Of a DNA stretch of 64,000 nucleotides, positions 22,123 through 34,488 are shown piece after piece (position 1 is the stretch's first letter; every line of letters begins with the position of its first letter). Position numbers and translations under genes: made by a program. A model generated the notes under the pieces. The model saw nothing but the letters and a program-made list of their open reading frames with translations, did no database searches and was not told the DNA's origin. The DNA is from Tetradesmus obliquus (Eukaryota > Chlorophyta > Chlorophyceae > Sphaeropleales > Scenedesmaceae): the NCBI GenBank assembly GCA_030272155.1, contig CP126199.1:4762501-4826500 (forward strand). The letters are read 5' to 3'.

Positions 22123-24618
22123 ACCAGCCAGGGCCTGATGCTGCTGCTGCTGCCCGCCGCTGTGCCTTGTCCAGCATGACCTTAAATGAGGCTAGGTAGG
22201 GCGCCCAGGGCAGCGGCGGGTCTGCTAGATCAGCCTGTGTGAACACAACAAGAACGCAGCCACATTTGTTACAACGCGCATGTTCTGCAATGCAAGTACA
22301 TGCCGCACTGCAGTGTTGTCCACGCCACAGCACGTCACAACGCCCACCTTGCTGATGCCCGCAATCACGCGGACATCCCGCAACGCGGGCTCCGGCGGCA
22401 TGGCACAACACAGCAAAACCCAATTCAGCACGCTGCAGCACAGCTCGCCAAAGCTCTCCCTCCTTGCGCCCACCTTGCTGATGCCGGCGATCACGCCAAC
22501 TTCCTGCAGAGTCGGCTCCCGTGGCACTGCAGGCAAGCTACAGCACGCCACACCACACCACACACCACCAACCCGCAGCACACCATGATCCGTTACCGCT
22601 CCCCTGGCTTGCGCCCACCTTGCTAATGCCAGCGATCACGCCAACTTCCTGCGGAGTCGGCTCCCGTGGCACTGCAGGCAAGCTCCAGCACGCCACACCA
22701 CACCACACACCACCAACCCGCAGCACACCATGATCCGTTACCGCTCCCCTGGCTTGCGCCCACCTTGCTAATGCCAGCGATCACGCCAACTTCCTGCGGG
22801 GTGGGCTCCCGCGGCACTGCAGGCAGGCTCCAGCCCAGCTGTGCCAGGCTCTTGTTGCCCTTGCGCTGGTTGCAGGCCATGCAGGCGGTCACCAGGTTGC
22901 CCCAGGAGTTGCCGCCGCCAGCAGACACAGGGATGACGTGGTCAAGGGTGAGGTCCCGCTGGCAGCCGCAGTACCTGGCAGCAGCAGCAGCATCAGCAGC
23001 AGTAGCATCAGCATCAGCAGCAGCAGCAGCGGCGGTGTCAGTTTGTGCAGGAGTTGCCGCCACCGGCTGACGCAGGAAAGACATCGTCCAGTGTCAGGTC
23101 TTGCTGGCAGCCGCAGTACCTGGCATCACTGGCATCTGTGGTGGTCCCGTAGCACAAAGCAACACACCACTGCAGGCACAAGTCGCCACTGCAGGCACAA
23201 ACGGCAACTGCAGCAAGCAGCTGGCGCACTCACTGGCATCTGTGGTGGTCCCGCAGCATGATGTTCTTGCGCGTCAGGCTCAGCCGCCCGGCAAACTCGT
23301 GCACGTCGACAAAGGTGCGCACGCGCAGCACCGCAGGCAGCGGGTGCGCCTTGTAGGCCGAGTAGGCGTATCCGCCCGGGTGGTACTCCAGGATGTCCAC
23401 CTGGCAGCAGCAGCAGCGGCAGCAACAGCAGCAGCAGCAGTTACTATGTGTTGCTGTTGGTGCACCAGTGGCAGCGAAGGATCAACTCTTGGTCCTGACA
23501 CTGCATGGAAACGACGCAGACAGTATTGTCTTAGACAGCTCTCAAGCACAAACAGCGACAGAGGGCTAGCGCTGCATGCCTGCTGCTGCACCTGCAGCAC
23601 CTGCTGCAGCTGCACAAACAGCAACACAAACAAAAATGCTGCCACACGCGCACCTTGCCGCTTGCATCCATGACCACCGCCCTGAACCAGCTGATGACAT
23701 TGACAGGCAGGTAGCGGCTGTCCAGCACCAGGCACCTGCAGCAGCCAGCATGCGCGTGGGGGCAAACAACACACACGGTTCGCCACTTGCTGACAGCAAA
23801 CAAGTCCTGCAAGTGCATGGTTGTCTTTGCCCACATGACACGCGCAACGCACGAGAGATTGCTGGAACACTGCAACGCAGGTTGCTGCACAGCCAGCCGA
23901 CCGCACAGTACCACAACATATGCATCTGCCTGTTTCCTCTTGTCCAAACTGAACACTGTTCTGCACCTGCAGGTTGCTGCACAGCCAGTCGGCCGTTGAG
24001 TACTAGACCACATGCATTCAAGACAACACAAACTAATGTTTTGTTTCCGCACCTGTATGCGGAGCTCCTGCCAGTGGAGCGGCCCTGCATGCTGCTGCCA
24101 TCATACGAGGCAGCAGCAGCGCCCCCCTCATCGTCCATGCTCTCATCAGAGTCATACTCATCAGGGCTGCGGCTGTGCGGCGCATTCACTGCCGCGACCA
24201 GCGGCGCTGCTGGCACAATGTTGTTGGAGAAACCTAGTGGCGGGTTCGCAATGACAATAGTGCTGCTGCTGCTGGTGTTTGCTGGCTCAGCTGTGGTCGT
24301 GGTTGCAACTGCCGCAGCAGCGACTGCGCTGGTGCTGCTGCTGATGCCTGGCGCAGACTTGGCTGCCCGGCTCGCTGCACTCTTGCTCTTCTTGGCGCTG
24401 CTGCTGCTGCCGCTGCGGCTAGCACTGGCACTGCACAGCAGCGCTAGCTGCCGCTGTGCGACTCTGGCGCAGCAGCTGCTGCGCGATTGCTGACTGAGTG
24501 CTCCTGCAATGCGGCTACGTGCCGGCAGCCCCAGAGCTGCAGCTGCTGCAGGGCACAAGCTGTGCTGCATGCTGCAAGAAGCTGTTGCCTGCCGCTGCGC
24601 TGCCCGGCCTGGTAACAT
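21914..24618 (-). CDS. HNH endonuclease domain protein, plastid-targeted
   Basis: Exons in transcript order are 24053-24618, 23654-23735, 23234-23400, 22764-22974 and 21914-22234; all phases agree and the sum is exactly 448 codons plus stop. The N-terminus (MLPGRAAQRQATASC...) is Ala/Ser/Arg-rich without acids and looks like a transit peptide, followed by a Ser/Ala linker. A conserved block VLDSRYLPVNVISWFRAVVMD precedes the HNH domain: YCGCQ...LTLDHVIPVSAGG (Cys pair and catalytic His near 284), W-x-N near 298, then CMACNQRKGNK (second Cys pair and Asn near 307). This matches the plant and cyanobacterial HNH family that is chloroplast located. The C-terminus holds PLPWAPYLASFKVMLDKAQRR, then poly-Ser and Ala/Lys-rich tail. 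The zinc-binding Cys pairs and the metal-binding His are present, so a structured nuclease domain is expected; the biological role of this family is not established. Confidence 0.92.
22345..22835 (-). repeat. Four copies of HNH exon 4 end and 5' splice site
   Basis: The segment encoding PAVPREPTPQEVGVIAGISK followed by GTGGGCGCAAG ends at 22764 (real exon), 22620, 22474 and, more diverged, 22348. Periods are about 144, 146 and 126 bp. Intronic sequence between copies, including a CACCACACACCACC-like stretch, is duplicated as well. Confidence 0.9.
23038..23153 (-). repeat. Decayed fused copy of HNH exon 3 end and exon 4 start
   Basis: The minus strand reads RDHHRCQ-like sequence, an intron remnant of only a few bases, then YCGCQQDLTLDDVFPASAGGGNSCTN and a stop. 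It copies the real exon 3 end and exon 4 start, but the catalytic His of LTLDHV has become Asp. Confidence 0.8.
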
Positions 24619-25978
24619 GCTGCTGTGCTTGTTTGCTGTTGCTGGGTTGCAGCTGCAAGGATATTCGGCTCAGGGAAGCACTGATGAGGTACACACACAC
24701 ACGGAGGAGCTCAGCGCACACGCAAACCCTGCCAGAGCAGGCAGCTTTGATGCTGCAGGTTGAATTGAAAGTGGATTGGCTACACACCAAAGGGCGAAGC
24801 GCTGTTGGGACGGTGGCACACCAAGTGCTGCAGAGGCGTGGCCAATGCAGCTGCCTCAGAGCTGATCCAGATGGTTTCTCTGCTGCAAGCTGGTGTCCTG
24901 AACGACGAGTGTCGCAGCTCTGCACACAGGAGCGGCGTCATCAGACAGAGCGTGCGCATTCACGTGGCAACCTGAAATCTGGTTGAGATTCAAGTGAGTG
25001 CACAGTTGGCGCCAATGCATGTTTGCTCCGTTGGCTGCAACACGACACCGGTGGCACTGGCGCATGTTTCTTGCACAGTTTCTATCTTTCTGCTAGCGAA
25101 GAGCAACACGTGCTGGATCCTATGCAAGCTACGCTTTGCATCTCCAAGTCAGCATGCGTGTGCAGGATCTAGTTCACGTCTGAACAAAAACACATAATCT
25201 TGACATTAAGTTGTATGTACGCAGAGCACGCGTCCATGCACTGCTGTCGGGTATCCTGTGCATCACCAACAACACCACGCCTTTGCTGCATCCATCTCCA
25301 CACATAGACAGTCAAGGGTCGTGAACATCCAGAAACAATGTAATGACGAAGCAAATATAAGCAGACGCTGCCTACACACCTGACTAGGGTAGCGCTGCGT
25401 TGAAGAGCAGTGCGTGGTTTTGATGCGGTTGCTCTAGACGTTTATGGGCTTGGCTGACGAAGTTAAGGCGGAACAACTGCACACACCGTTGACTGGAGGG
25501 CGAGAAAGCAAGTTCCGATGCTGACAACTTCTCTCTGAAGAACTGCACAGCATATGTTTGCAGCAGTCGTGCTCTTCAATACAAGAAAGAAAGCTTCGTC
25601 ACCGTCAACATGGTGGTTGTTGTCAGCGATCTGACGTGCAGGTGCTTTATGCGGTCTTTGATGCTGTGGTTTGAACGCGAGTCAGCCTGAAGAGAGGCAC
25701 AAGACCTGACGACGATGCTGAAAGTCATTATGGTTGGAGACGAAATAAGTTCACTCGAATCAAGAGACAGGGGCCTTCGCCATGTGCTGAATACCTGGTC
25801 CAATGCTTTGTTACCCAGGACTGAAGCAGCAGACCTCAGTGAGGCCATGCCGCTACGCTGATGCCTGGTCAGATCACAGAATGATCTTAATACATACAAC
25901 TCAAGCCGAGCAGCAAAGAACTCGAGGCATGCACCCAGAACAGCAAGCGAGTCGGCTTGCTGCCACTCCTGCACACGC
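24619..25978. other. Intergenic region, nothing recognised
   Basis: Between the start of the HNH gene and the stop of the phosphoglucomutase gene, both minus strand. A 150-codon minus-strand frame at 25576-26028 overlaps the mutase terminal exon in another frame and is not supported. The region should hold the mutase 3' untranslated region and the HNH promoter. Confidence 0.4.
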
Positions 25979-26419
25979 CTACAGTCCTCGCATCTTGATG
26001 CCTGCTGCTTGCGGCTGCACCAGCTCATCTGTTATGGCTGCCTCTAGCCTACTCGCCAGCGCCTCTGCTGCTGCTCTGTCTGCTCCCTTCACCTCCAGGT
26101 AGTACTTCAATTTCGGCTCTGTGGCTGACGCGCGCAGAGTCAGCACGCCATCGCCCTCAAAGAACAGCGTCAGCATCATGTCCCCAGGAGTCCAGGGCAG
26201 CACTGCCTGCTGATCTGGCTGACGAGTGTCGAGGCCTGTCCCGAGGTCCCGCACACCAGTGACTTTCACCCCGCCCAAGGCCTGCAGGACAGTAGAACAC
26301 ATCGTCAAATGCTCCGAGACAGATCTCTGCAATCTCGCACAAGAGACACAAGGACGAGAGATAAGTTTGAAAGTGGCCGTCACCTCCTGATAAGGCTTAC
26401 GGGCTAAGGGGGTTGCAAC

Positions 26420-26469
<50 letters not shown>

Positions 26470-27880
26470 CTCACCGTTGGGTACTGCCCGTCCTTGCGCA
26501 GCCTGTCGAACACGGGCTGGCTGCGTGAGGGCGGGTCGGCGATGTAGTAGCTGGCGCGGAACACAAACTGGCCGTACCTGCAAGCACAGCACAGTACATC
26601 GCAAACAATGCGGCCGGTTGATGCCACTGGCATGAGCTCACTGGGCAGGACTTAACCTTTGGTGAAGGAGCCGCAGGTGCCTTTGTCACATGTCACGCAG
26701 AACTGCATGCGCTGATGCACCCACATGAGCTGCCACGTGCTGCGACACAGCTCGCATGCCATGGCAACGATCAGCCACAACCAGCCTGGTTGCTTGGTTG
26801 CTAGGGTGCAGGACGCAACCCTTCAAGCTGAACGGCGCGGTAGCAGGCACAAAACACAAACTGGCCGTACCTGGAGGCACAGCGCACTACGTCACGACAG
26901 CAAGACCAGTTGCAAAGGAAGAGTTTTCATTTTACAACATGTAAGCAGGGCTGAAGCTGGCTCTGGCGCTGAAAGGCTGTATCTTACTGTTGCTCATCCT
27001 GGCATGAGCCAACCAGGCGCTGCGTCACGTACCAAGTGATGTCCTGTGCTGCCAGATCAAAGGACACAGCACTGCATGCATGCAGATGAGCTCCATGCAC
27101 TCTGTGCCCATGCTGCAATGCGGCCCGTGCTGCCACCCACCTGTTGTACAGCTCCCGCAGGTGTGCTGCCACTGTGGTGCCACGCCTGTAGTGGCGGGCA
27201 GCCATCTCCGCAAACACAGCTGCAGCAGACACGCCGTCCTTGTCCTGCAGCACACATAACATAATGTGACATGTTAAATAACACATTGGAAAAAGTAGAG
27301 AAGTGCTGGTCCTTGCAGGACGCCACATCATGCCTGCAGCAGTGTAGGCAGGCATGTCTGATTGCAGGCGGCTGCTGCAGTGGGGTTTCAGCTGTATAAC
27401 AGTGTACTATCAAAGTCATGATGCGGGTGTACCACCTGCAAAGTACATGCAGTATGATTAGAGTGTGTAGCTGCAAAACCTGCTGCTCAACAACAGCGGT
27501 AACACATTGTGCATCCAGCTGGACCTGCGCTAAAAGTGTGGACTTTTAGGCTAAAAGTCCCCAGGGGGCGGGCTGCAAACCCTAGGACTTGGGCAGGCCA
27601 AGTGGGGCTTCAGCTGCATAACAGTGCGCCTCCAGCTCTGTGCAGTGGACCAACATAGCTCACCATGTTGGTGGCAGGGAACATGAATCCAATTGCCTCC
27701 TCAAACGCAAACAGCACAGTCAGCCCCTGTGCCTGCTTCTGCTTGGCAATGTTGCCCAGCCACTTGAACCCTGTCAAGGTCTGCTCAAACCGGAGGCCTT
27801 CTGCTGCTGCCATCGCCCCCAGTGCTGCGCTGCTGACTGCAGAGGCCAACATGATGCAGCTGCTGGCCGGCACCTGATGT

Positions 27881-27942
<62 letters not shown>

Positions 27943-30900
27943 TTGGCAGAACATGTGAGTGGCATAATGACATCTGACCAGCAGCAAGATGGTTGCCATC
28001 AACGCGTGCTGCTGCTGCTACTGCTGCTGTGCGAGGCTGCACATTACTGCTCTCAATGCAGGGTGCACCATGCAGTCAGCACACCTTTGCAGCGCAGCGG
28101 CTGCGGCTATGCTCAGCCAGGACAACAACAACTGCTACACCACATGATTATTACACAACACACTATCAAAGCACTGCAGATAACAACAATAACCGGCAGC
28201 ACCATACCTCTGGGTGCTGTTTCCGGAAGTTTGTCCACACCCAGTCAGCCAGCAGCAGTCCAATGTCATTGCCGCTGAATGTTGTGAACTGCCCCGTGCC
28301 CTTGCCATCAGCCAGCGTCTGCTCTGCTGCTGCCAGCCTGTCTGCATCAGGGTCATTCGCCAACACTAGCTGCACGTTGTTGGCGGTGGCTGAAATGGTC
28401 GGCAGCAGCAGCAGCAGCGGCAGCAGGACGGTCAGCATGCTGCTGCTTACATGCAGCTGCTGAATTGTTGGACCACCACACACACATGTGAACACGATGG
28501 TGACAGCCCACTGAAGTCACACACCTCAGTTCTTATATCTTGTACTTGCGACATACTGTTATGTAACATGTCATGTAACATGTCACATAACACCCCCGTC
28601 TGTCACCTGTGTCGAAGGCCATCTGCCAGGTGCCCTCGCCCTCCTCAGGGTTGGGGAAGCTGACTGTGGGGAACTCAGGGTCGGGCTGCATCTGCGCCTC
28701 CACCAGCACAGGCGGCGGCAGCCCAAAGTCCTGCAAGAAAGGATAGTTACATGTGGGTCATGGCACCAAATTGGAAATGCGCCACAACAGGGTGAACGCA
28801 TGGTCTGAGACCAGCAGGTATTGAGCTTTGATATCACATAAGCATGAGCAGCAGTGCAGGTGTCGCAAATCAGGACTGTACGTATGAGTGGCGGCAACTG
28901 CACGCACAGCGCCTGGCTCAAGCTGCACATTTATGCACAGTTAGCGGCGGCCAGCCGCAACTCACAGCGCACACAAGTTGCAGCTGCATAAGCCTCAACC
29001 CATGCGCAGGTGGCACTGAGCCAAAGCGCACCGAGAACGCCCGCAGCACAAACTTGCCGCCCACGCCATGCAGCGGAGTGTACACAGCCCGTGCACCAGC
29101 GCCATTCTCTGCCGCGCTGCAGAACCTCAGGTGCTGCTGCAGCTTTGCGTAGTAGCTGCTGCTGATGGCGTCCGTTGGGTCGTGCATCAGCTGCTGCGGC
29201 AGCTCCTCTGGCAGTTGCCAGAGCTGCTGGTTGGCTTCTATGGCTGCTGCAATACCAGCATCGTGTGGGGGAATAATCTGGCAGCCGTTGCCCCAGTACA
29301 CCTGCAGTTGCGTAGCCCAAGCGCAGCAGCCAATGCAGGTTGTGTGTCTGTTGTGAAAGCAACTATGTGGTCTTCCCACCTCGCCTTGCAGCCTTTAGCA
29401 GCCAAAGAAGCACTGGAGCGGGGAAGAAATCAATGGAAAATGGAAACAACATAAACATGAGCTTTGGTTGTTGTTGGCCTCACCTTGTACCCGTTGTACT
29501 CCTTGGTGTTGTGTGAGGCGGTGACCATCACGCCAGCAGCGCAGCCCAGCAGCGCCACGCCAGCAGCCACAAAGGGCGTGGGCACAAAGCCGCCCGGCAG
29601 CGCCACCTGGCAGGTGGCAGCAACGGCAGCAGGCATTTGAAGCGGACTTGATCATCATGTCTGCCAGGGTTCATGCCGCCGGTCCAGCTGCGCAACAAGA
29701 GGGGTCGTGACATGCGGGTCCTGGCAGCATCTTTCGCACTAAACAAGGTGAACGCTTGGTTTGTTACCAGGACGTAAGAGAGGGAACACCACGCACGCAA
29801 TGCACACCTTTGCATCCCAAATGTCCCAGCCAAAGCTGCCTGCGTCAACTAATCAGCCTAGGCAGTGAAGGCGGTGCAGGCAGAGCCGCACCTTGACGCC
29901 TGCAGAGGCAAACACCGCTGCTGCCAGGTGGGCATAGTCCTTGGAGTTGTGCCGCGCATCGAAGCCTGCAGGCAGCAACACAACGTTGACATGATGCGGT
30001 ACACGTTAAGCTTCTTCATTTGGAGCTGGCTGCATACGTCTGCAGCAAGCACCTACCCACATGCTTGCTGCACACAATACGCAGCGAGCTGGCTGGTGCA
30101 TTGTGAGCAAGCTGAAGACGGCACATAAAGAGGCGTGCGACAGCAAGCCGTGCAGTACACACAAACAGCCTGCGTGTCACACTGGCACTCAAAAACTGCT
30201 GCTGCCGCTGCTGCTGCTGGTGCACTTCAGCGAGTGCCAGCTGCACTGCTCAGTCCAATGCAGCGCAACCGCCGCAACTGATGCAACAGTCACAGTCACT
30301 GCAATCGCAGCAAAACTGCAGCCACTGCAACCGCTGCTGCTGCTGCTGCTGCTCCCACCTATGATCACGCCATTGTCTGCCAGCTGCTGTGGCGCCTGCT
30401 GCTGCAGGTAGCGCAGCAGGCCCTGCGTAGTCTGCTGGATGGTCACTGCGTTCATGCGGTTGAACCCTGGACCCATCTTGGCGCGCAAGCCAGCAGTTCC
30501 TGCAGGCAAAGCAGCGAGCCATTTCAGACATGCTGAGTGCAAAGTACTAGGGCCTTGTGTTTGCTTGCAAAGCACAGCTGATGTTGCCCAGTTGGCGGTA
30601 CTGTGCAGGAGAGCATGTGCGAGTGCCTGCAGGAGTTGCTGTCTACAGCTGCTACTGCTGCTAGCAATCCTAACTAGCAATTTTCACATGTAACACACGA
30701 TCGTGTTTGTAATGCATGTGAGTTAGGCTGTTATTGAGCATGCAGCTTGCAATTCGCTTGCACCAGCTCTGACAGCAATGGATCGTGCAGGGCATCTGCA
30801 GGTGATTACCGCACAAGCAAACCACCCTTTACTACTGCATGTTTGCTGTAGAACTAGCACCTGCCAGTAGTGTTTTGCTCACCAAACTCAAGCCGTTTGC

Positions 30901-31141
30901 ACATGAGCTCCTCCAGCTCTGTATGTGACTGCTTTTGCAGCAGCTGCTCCACTGCTGCCCTAGATGCTGCATCCCTGTCCATGGACAGCCATTCCTGTGT
31001 CTTCTCCTGCACGTTGCCTGCTGCTGCCGATGCTGCAACGACTCGCTGCATTCTTGAAGGATTGAAGGATGCTACAGCTGGCTTCGATGGGGCGTATGAG
31101 CTATGGGTTGGCACTGTCCTCACGTGCTTCCTCACGTCCAT
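25979..31141 (-). CDS. Phosphoglucomutase-2 / phosphopentomutase family enzyme
   Basis: Eleven exons in transcript order: 30883-31141, 30359-30499, 29892-29965, 29484-29606, 29032-29301, 28607-28730, 28208-28389, 27664-27873, 27141-27244, 26475-26577 and 25979-26281. All phases agree and sum to 630 residues, close to the family's 580-620. The enzyme moves phosphate between the 1 and 6 positions of glucose or 1 and 5 of pentoses. Signatures are [17 protein letters not shown], the phosphoserine loop [14 protein letters not shown] (Ser near 189) followed by VYWGNG, the metal loop LANDPDADR (343-347), the sugar loop [11 protein letters not shown] (449-450) and the phosphate loop [12 protein letters not shown]. 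The combination of NTKEYNGYK and EEAIGFMF favours the PGM2 branch over classical PGM1. The first 40 residues are basic and Ser-rich, so organelle import is possible but not clear. One intron contains a copy of the exon 10 start. Confidence 0.95.
26419..26469. repeat. CAG triplet run at intron start
   Basis: About 16 CAG triplets in the mutase intron after exon 10; on the transcribed strand this is CTG repeats starting a few bases after the donor at 26474. Confidence 0.9.
26840..26900 (-). repeat. Copy of PGM exon 10 start and 3' splice site
   Basis: On the minus strand a CAG acceptor followed by TACGGCCAGTTTGTGTT recurs about 292 bp upstream of the true acceptor (exon start 26577). The flanking GTACTGTGCTGTGC-like sequence before the AG is duplicated too. 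Confidence 0.75.
27883..27941. repeat. CAG triplet run before a 3' splice site
   Basis: About 19 CAG triplets lying just upstream, in transcript sense, of the acceptor of mutase exon 8 (27873). On the transcribed strand it reads CTG repeats and sits where a polypyrimidine tract is expected. Confidence 0.9.
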
Positions 31142-32011
31142 GATGCGTGTGTCCAGTAGGGCAAGCAGATGCTGCTAGCAGGCAAACAGACATACGCAGC
31201 AAACACCTTGAAGCTACAATAGAAGAGTCATAGGTGGCTGAGGAGCCTGATCACGGACACAGATAACTGCTAATGGAAGGCCTACAGGCGTAACAGGTAT
31301 GACGCAGAGTGAGAGGCAGCAGACTCAGCAGCAACACATGTTTTTCTGCCTTCTTGAGTTTTCATCTCTTTGATCAAGCTCTTGAGTGTAACCAGACTTG
31401 CGATCAGACGCCGTTTGGCAAGCTGCCGACGACAGCTTGAGAGAACGCTGCTGGTGAGCTGCTGCTTGCACAGTTGTTTGAACATTTAAATAATACTCAA
31501 TGTTGTGTGACTGGTTTATAGCAGTGTACTGTCACCCAGACGTCAACGGATGTGTCTCGGGTGTCTGCTGCCGACAGAGACTCTGGACACCATGCCCACA
31601 ACTGCTTTGCTCCAACCCGCTTCAGATCGCTTCCTTACCGTTTTACATCACGCTATACCGCCTTTCAATTCTGCAGGCTCAGCCACTAAGAAGTCAGTTG
31701 CCCTGTGCTGCTGCTCAAAGACACCTGTGGCTGCTGGCCGCACCTAGCCAAGGCCAGTAACATCTACTGCTGCACCATGCGGCTGCAGCAGTCTCTGGCA
31801 GTGCCTCAGAAGCGCTGCCAGGCTGTGCCAGGCCACCGCAGCCTCCTGCCAAGCTCCACTGCTCACCGCCAGGTGCGTCAGCAGTGCAGCTGCAGCCTCG
31901 CCTGCATCCTGCAACGAACATTCTCTGAAGCCAGTCATGGACTTGGCCAGTGTTGCGGTCAGCATTATTAGCTTGTTCACATTCAGATCCATGATGGTAA
32001 TGAATCCGTAA
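31142..32011. other. Divergent intergenic region with one doubtful small ORF
   Basis: Between the divergent starts of the phosphoglucomutase (minus) and the giant OPR gene (plus). A minus-strand frame at 31744-31992 encodes 82 residues starting MDLNVNKLIML and containing an amphipathic helical stretch (AAALLTHLAVSSGAWQEAA). It could be a small protein or a stray exon, but it has no recognisable family and begins only 19 bp from the proposed OPR start, so it is not called as a gene. Otherwise nothing is seen. Confidence 0.3.
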
Positions 32012-32894
32012 ATGCTAGCATGCTGGTACAACCATGATATGTATGTCGTCTTTGCAAGAGGCAAGGGCTCTGCTATGCGGGGCGTATCTCGACCCTGCTG
32101 CCAGCTGTCAGATGCTGCAAGCATACACACACAAGCCACACATCACCCATCTGCAGCAGCCACAGCAGCCAGCTTCACTTGCCGCCACCCCTGCAATCTC
32201 CTTCTTGCACAGGCAGCTGTTTCTTGCACAGGAGCGGCAAATGGACACTCTACTCCACAACAAACTGTTAACTTGATCGCTGCCTTTTTCCGTGCCCTGC
32301 AATCACCAAACACTGTGCAGGCACGCTACGTGCAGCTGCCATGCAACAGCCGCTCTGTCAGCAGCAGTAGGAGGCCCCTCACAGTGCCTGCAGCAGCAGC
32401 GCCCGCCACTGAGCAAGCGCCTGGCCACACCCCAGAGCCTGCAGCAGCAGCTGTCAATGGGACACACAGCCCTGTTGTTGATGCTGCTGCCAGCGCTGCA
32501 GAAGTGAACACTGCAGGGGCAGCAGCAGCACAAGAAGCACTGCCACAGCGGCTGGGAGCAAGCTTCTCACCAGCAGCAGCACCAGCCGGAGGCCTAGCTG
32601 ACATGCAGGCCATGACGCAAATGCAGCTGCAAATGCAGCAGCAGATGCAGCAGATGACGGCAATGCTGCAGGCAGCGCAGCAGCAGAATGCTATGCTGTG
32701 GGCGCAGATGCAGCAGATGCAGCAGCAGATGGCGGCGGCGCAAGCAAGCGGCAGCACACCAGCTGCAGCACCGGCAGCTGTGCAGGAACAGGTTGCACCT
32801 GCAGCAGCAACACCTGCAGCAACAGCAGCACCAGCGGCCTTGCAGGAACAGGTTGAACCTGCACCTGCAGCACCAGCAGCACCTGCAGCAGCAA

Positions 32895-32935
<41 letters not shown>

Positions 32936-33544
32936 CCAGCAGCACCTGCAATACCTGCGGCACCAGCACCTGCAGCAGCGGCACCAGCTGCAGCAGAAAC
33001 AGCAGCAGCTGCATTGCAGCCAGAACCTCAGGCAATGCAGCAGCAGCAGCAGCAGCAGCCGCAGCAGGGGGTCACTCAGGCTGCTGCAGCAGCAGTACCA
33101 GCAGTGCCGGCAGCGCCAGTACAGGAGCCAACGCCCGCTCCTGCTGCTACTGCTGAGCCCGCTACTCCTGCTGCTGCTGCTGCTGCTGCTGCTGTTGACG
33201 CCAGCATCTCCCTTCCTGGCAAGGCAGCCAGGGAGGTGAGGGAGCAGCTGGCAGCAGCAACAGCAGCAGCAACTGCTGCCAAGGCCGTGCTGGGTGGCGC
33301 TGCTGCTGGGGGAAAGCCGGTCAGCAGCGACGCTGCTGCTGCTCGCGAAGCAGGTCAGAAGCTGGCGGCGGCAGCAGCAGCAGCAGCCAAGGCTCGCAAG
33401 GCCAGCAGCACCAGCAAGGCTGCAAGTGCAACAGGCGCTGCTGCTGCAAAGAAGGGCAGTCGAGCAGCTTCGCCTGAAAAGCCAGCCAAAGCAGCAGCGA
33501 CAGCAGCAGCTGCTGCAGCTGGCAAGGCAGCTGCGAAAGGCAAG

Positions 33545-33578
<34 letters not shown>

Positions 33579-34448
33579 CTGATGCCAAGGCAGGCAAGGC
33601 AAAGGCGCAAGTTGCTGCTGGTGAGGCGCGAAGCCCTGCTAAATCAAGCAGCAGCAGCGGCAGCAGCAGCAGCAGCAGCAGCAGTGCTGCAAGTATGAAG
33701 GCACAGCTGGAGCAGCTGCAGCGCATGAACCAGGTGATGGCTCAGGTGCTGCAGGCACAGCAGCAGCAACAGCAGCAGCCGCAAGCAGCTGCCCCTGCGA
33801 CTGCTGCAACTGAGGTGGCGCCTGTTGACAAGGCAGCGGCTGCTGTGGGCGAGCCTGCTGATGCAGTGCCTGCTGCAGCAGCAGCAGCAGCAGCAGCACC
33901 AGCACCAGCACCAGCAGCAAAATCAGCAGCACAAGCAGCTGAAGCAGTATCTGCTGAACCTGTGCCAGTGCAGCAACTTGCTGCTGCTCAGGATCAAGCA
34001 GCAACCACCCCTGCAGCTGCATCTGCTTCAGAACGGATCGACGCAACAGCAGCAGCAGCAGCAGCACCGGCACTGCCCCAGCAGCTGCCAGCCCTGAACA
34101 TCTCTGCAGAGACAGCAGCAGCAGCGGCAGCAGCACTCGCAGAGCTCAAAGAGCTGCAGGCACAGCAGCAGGCAGCAGCAGCAGCAGCAGCAGCCGCGAG
34201 CCCATCACATGCCCAGACCGCATCACCAGCAGCAGCAGCAGCAGCAGCAGCTGGGGATGCTGCTGCAGCAGATGCTGCCCCTGCTCGCCGGCCAGATTCC
34301 CTGCTGCAGCGCATCAGCAGCAGCCGCAGCACGCGGGAGCTGCAGCAGCTCTTTGAGCGGCAGCAGCAGCGCCTGCGGCCACATCACCTCGCTGCACTCA
34401 TTGCAAGGCTGCCGGAAACAAACGAGGGCAGGGCAGCCGTCGCTGAAC

Positions 34449-34488
<40 letters not shown>

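Noticed and set aside
25576..26028. 150-codon minus-strand frame after the phosphoglucomutase
   Set aside because: It overlaps the mutase terminal exon in another frame, has mixed codon use and no recognisable domain; probably 3' untranslated sequence.
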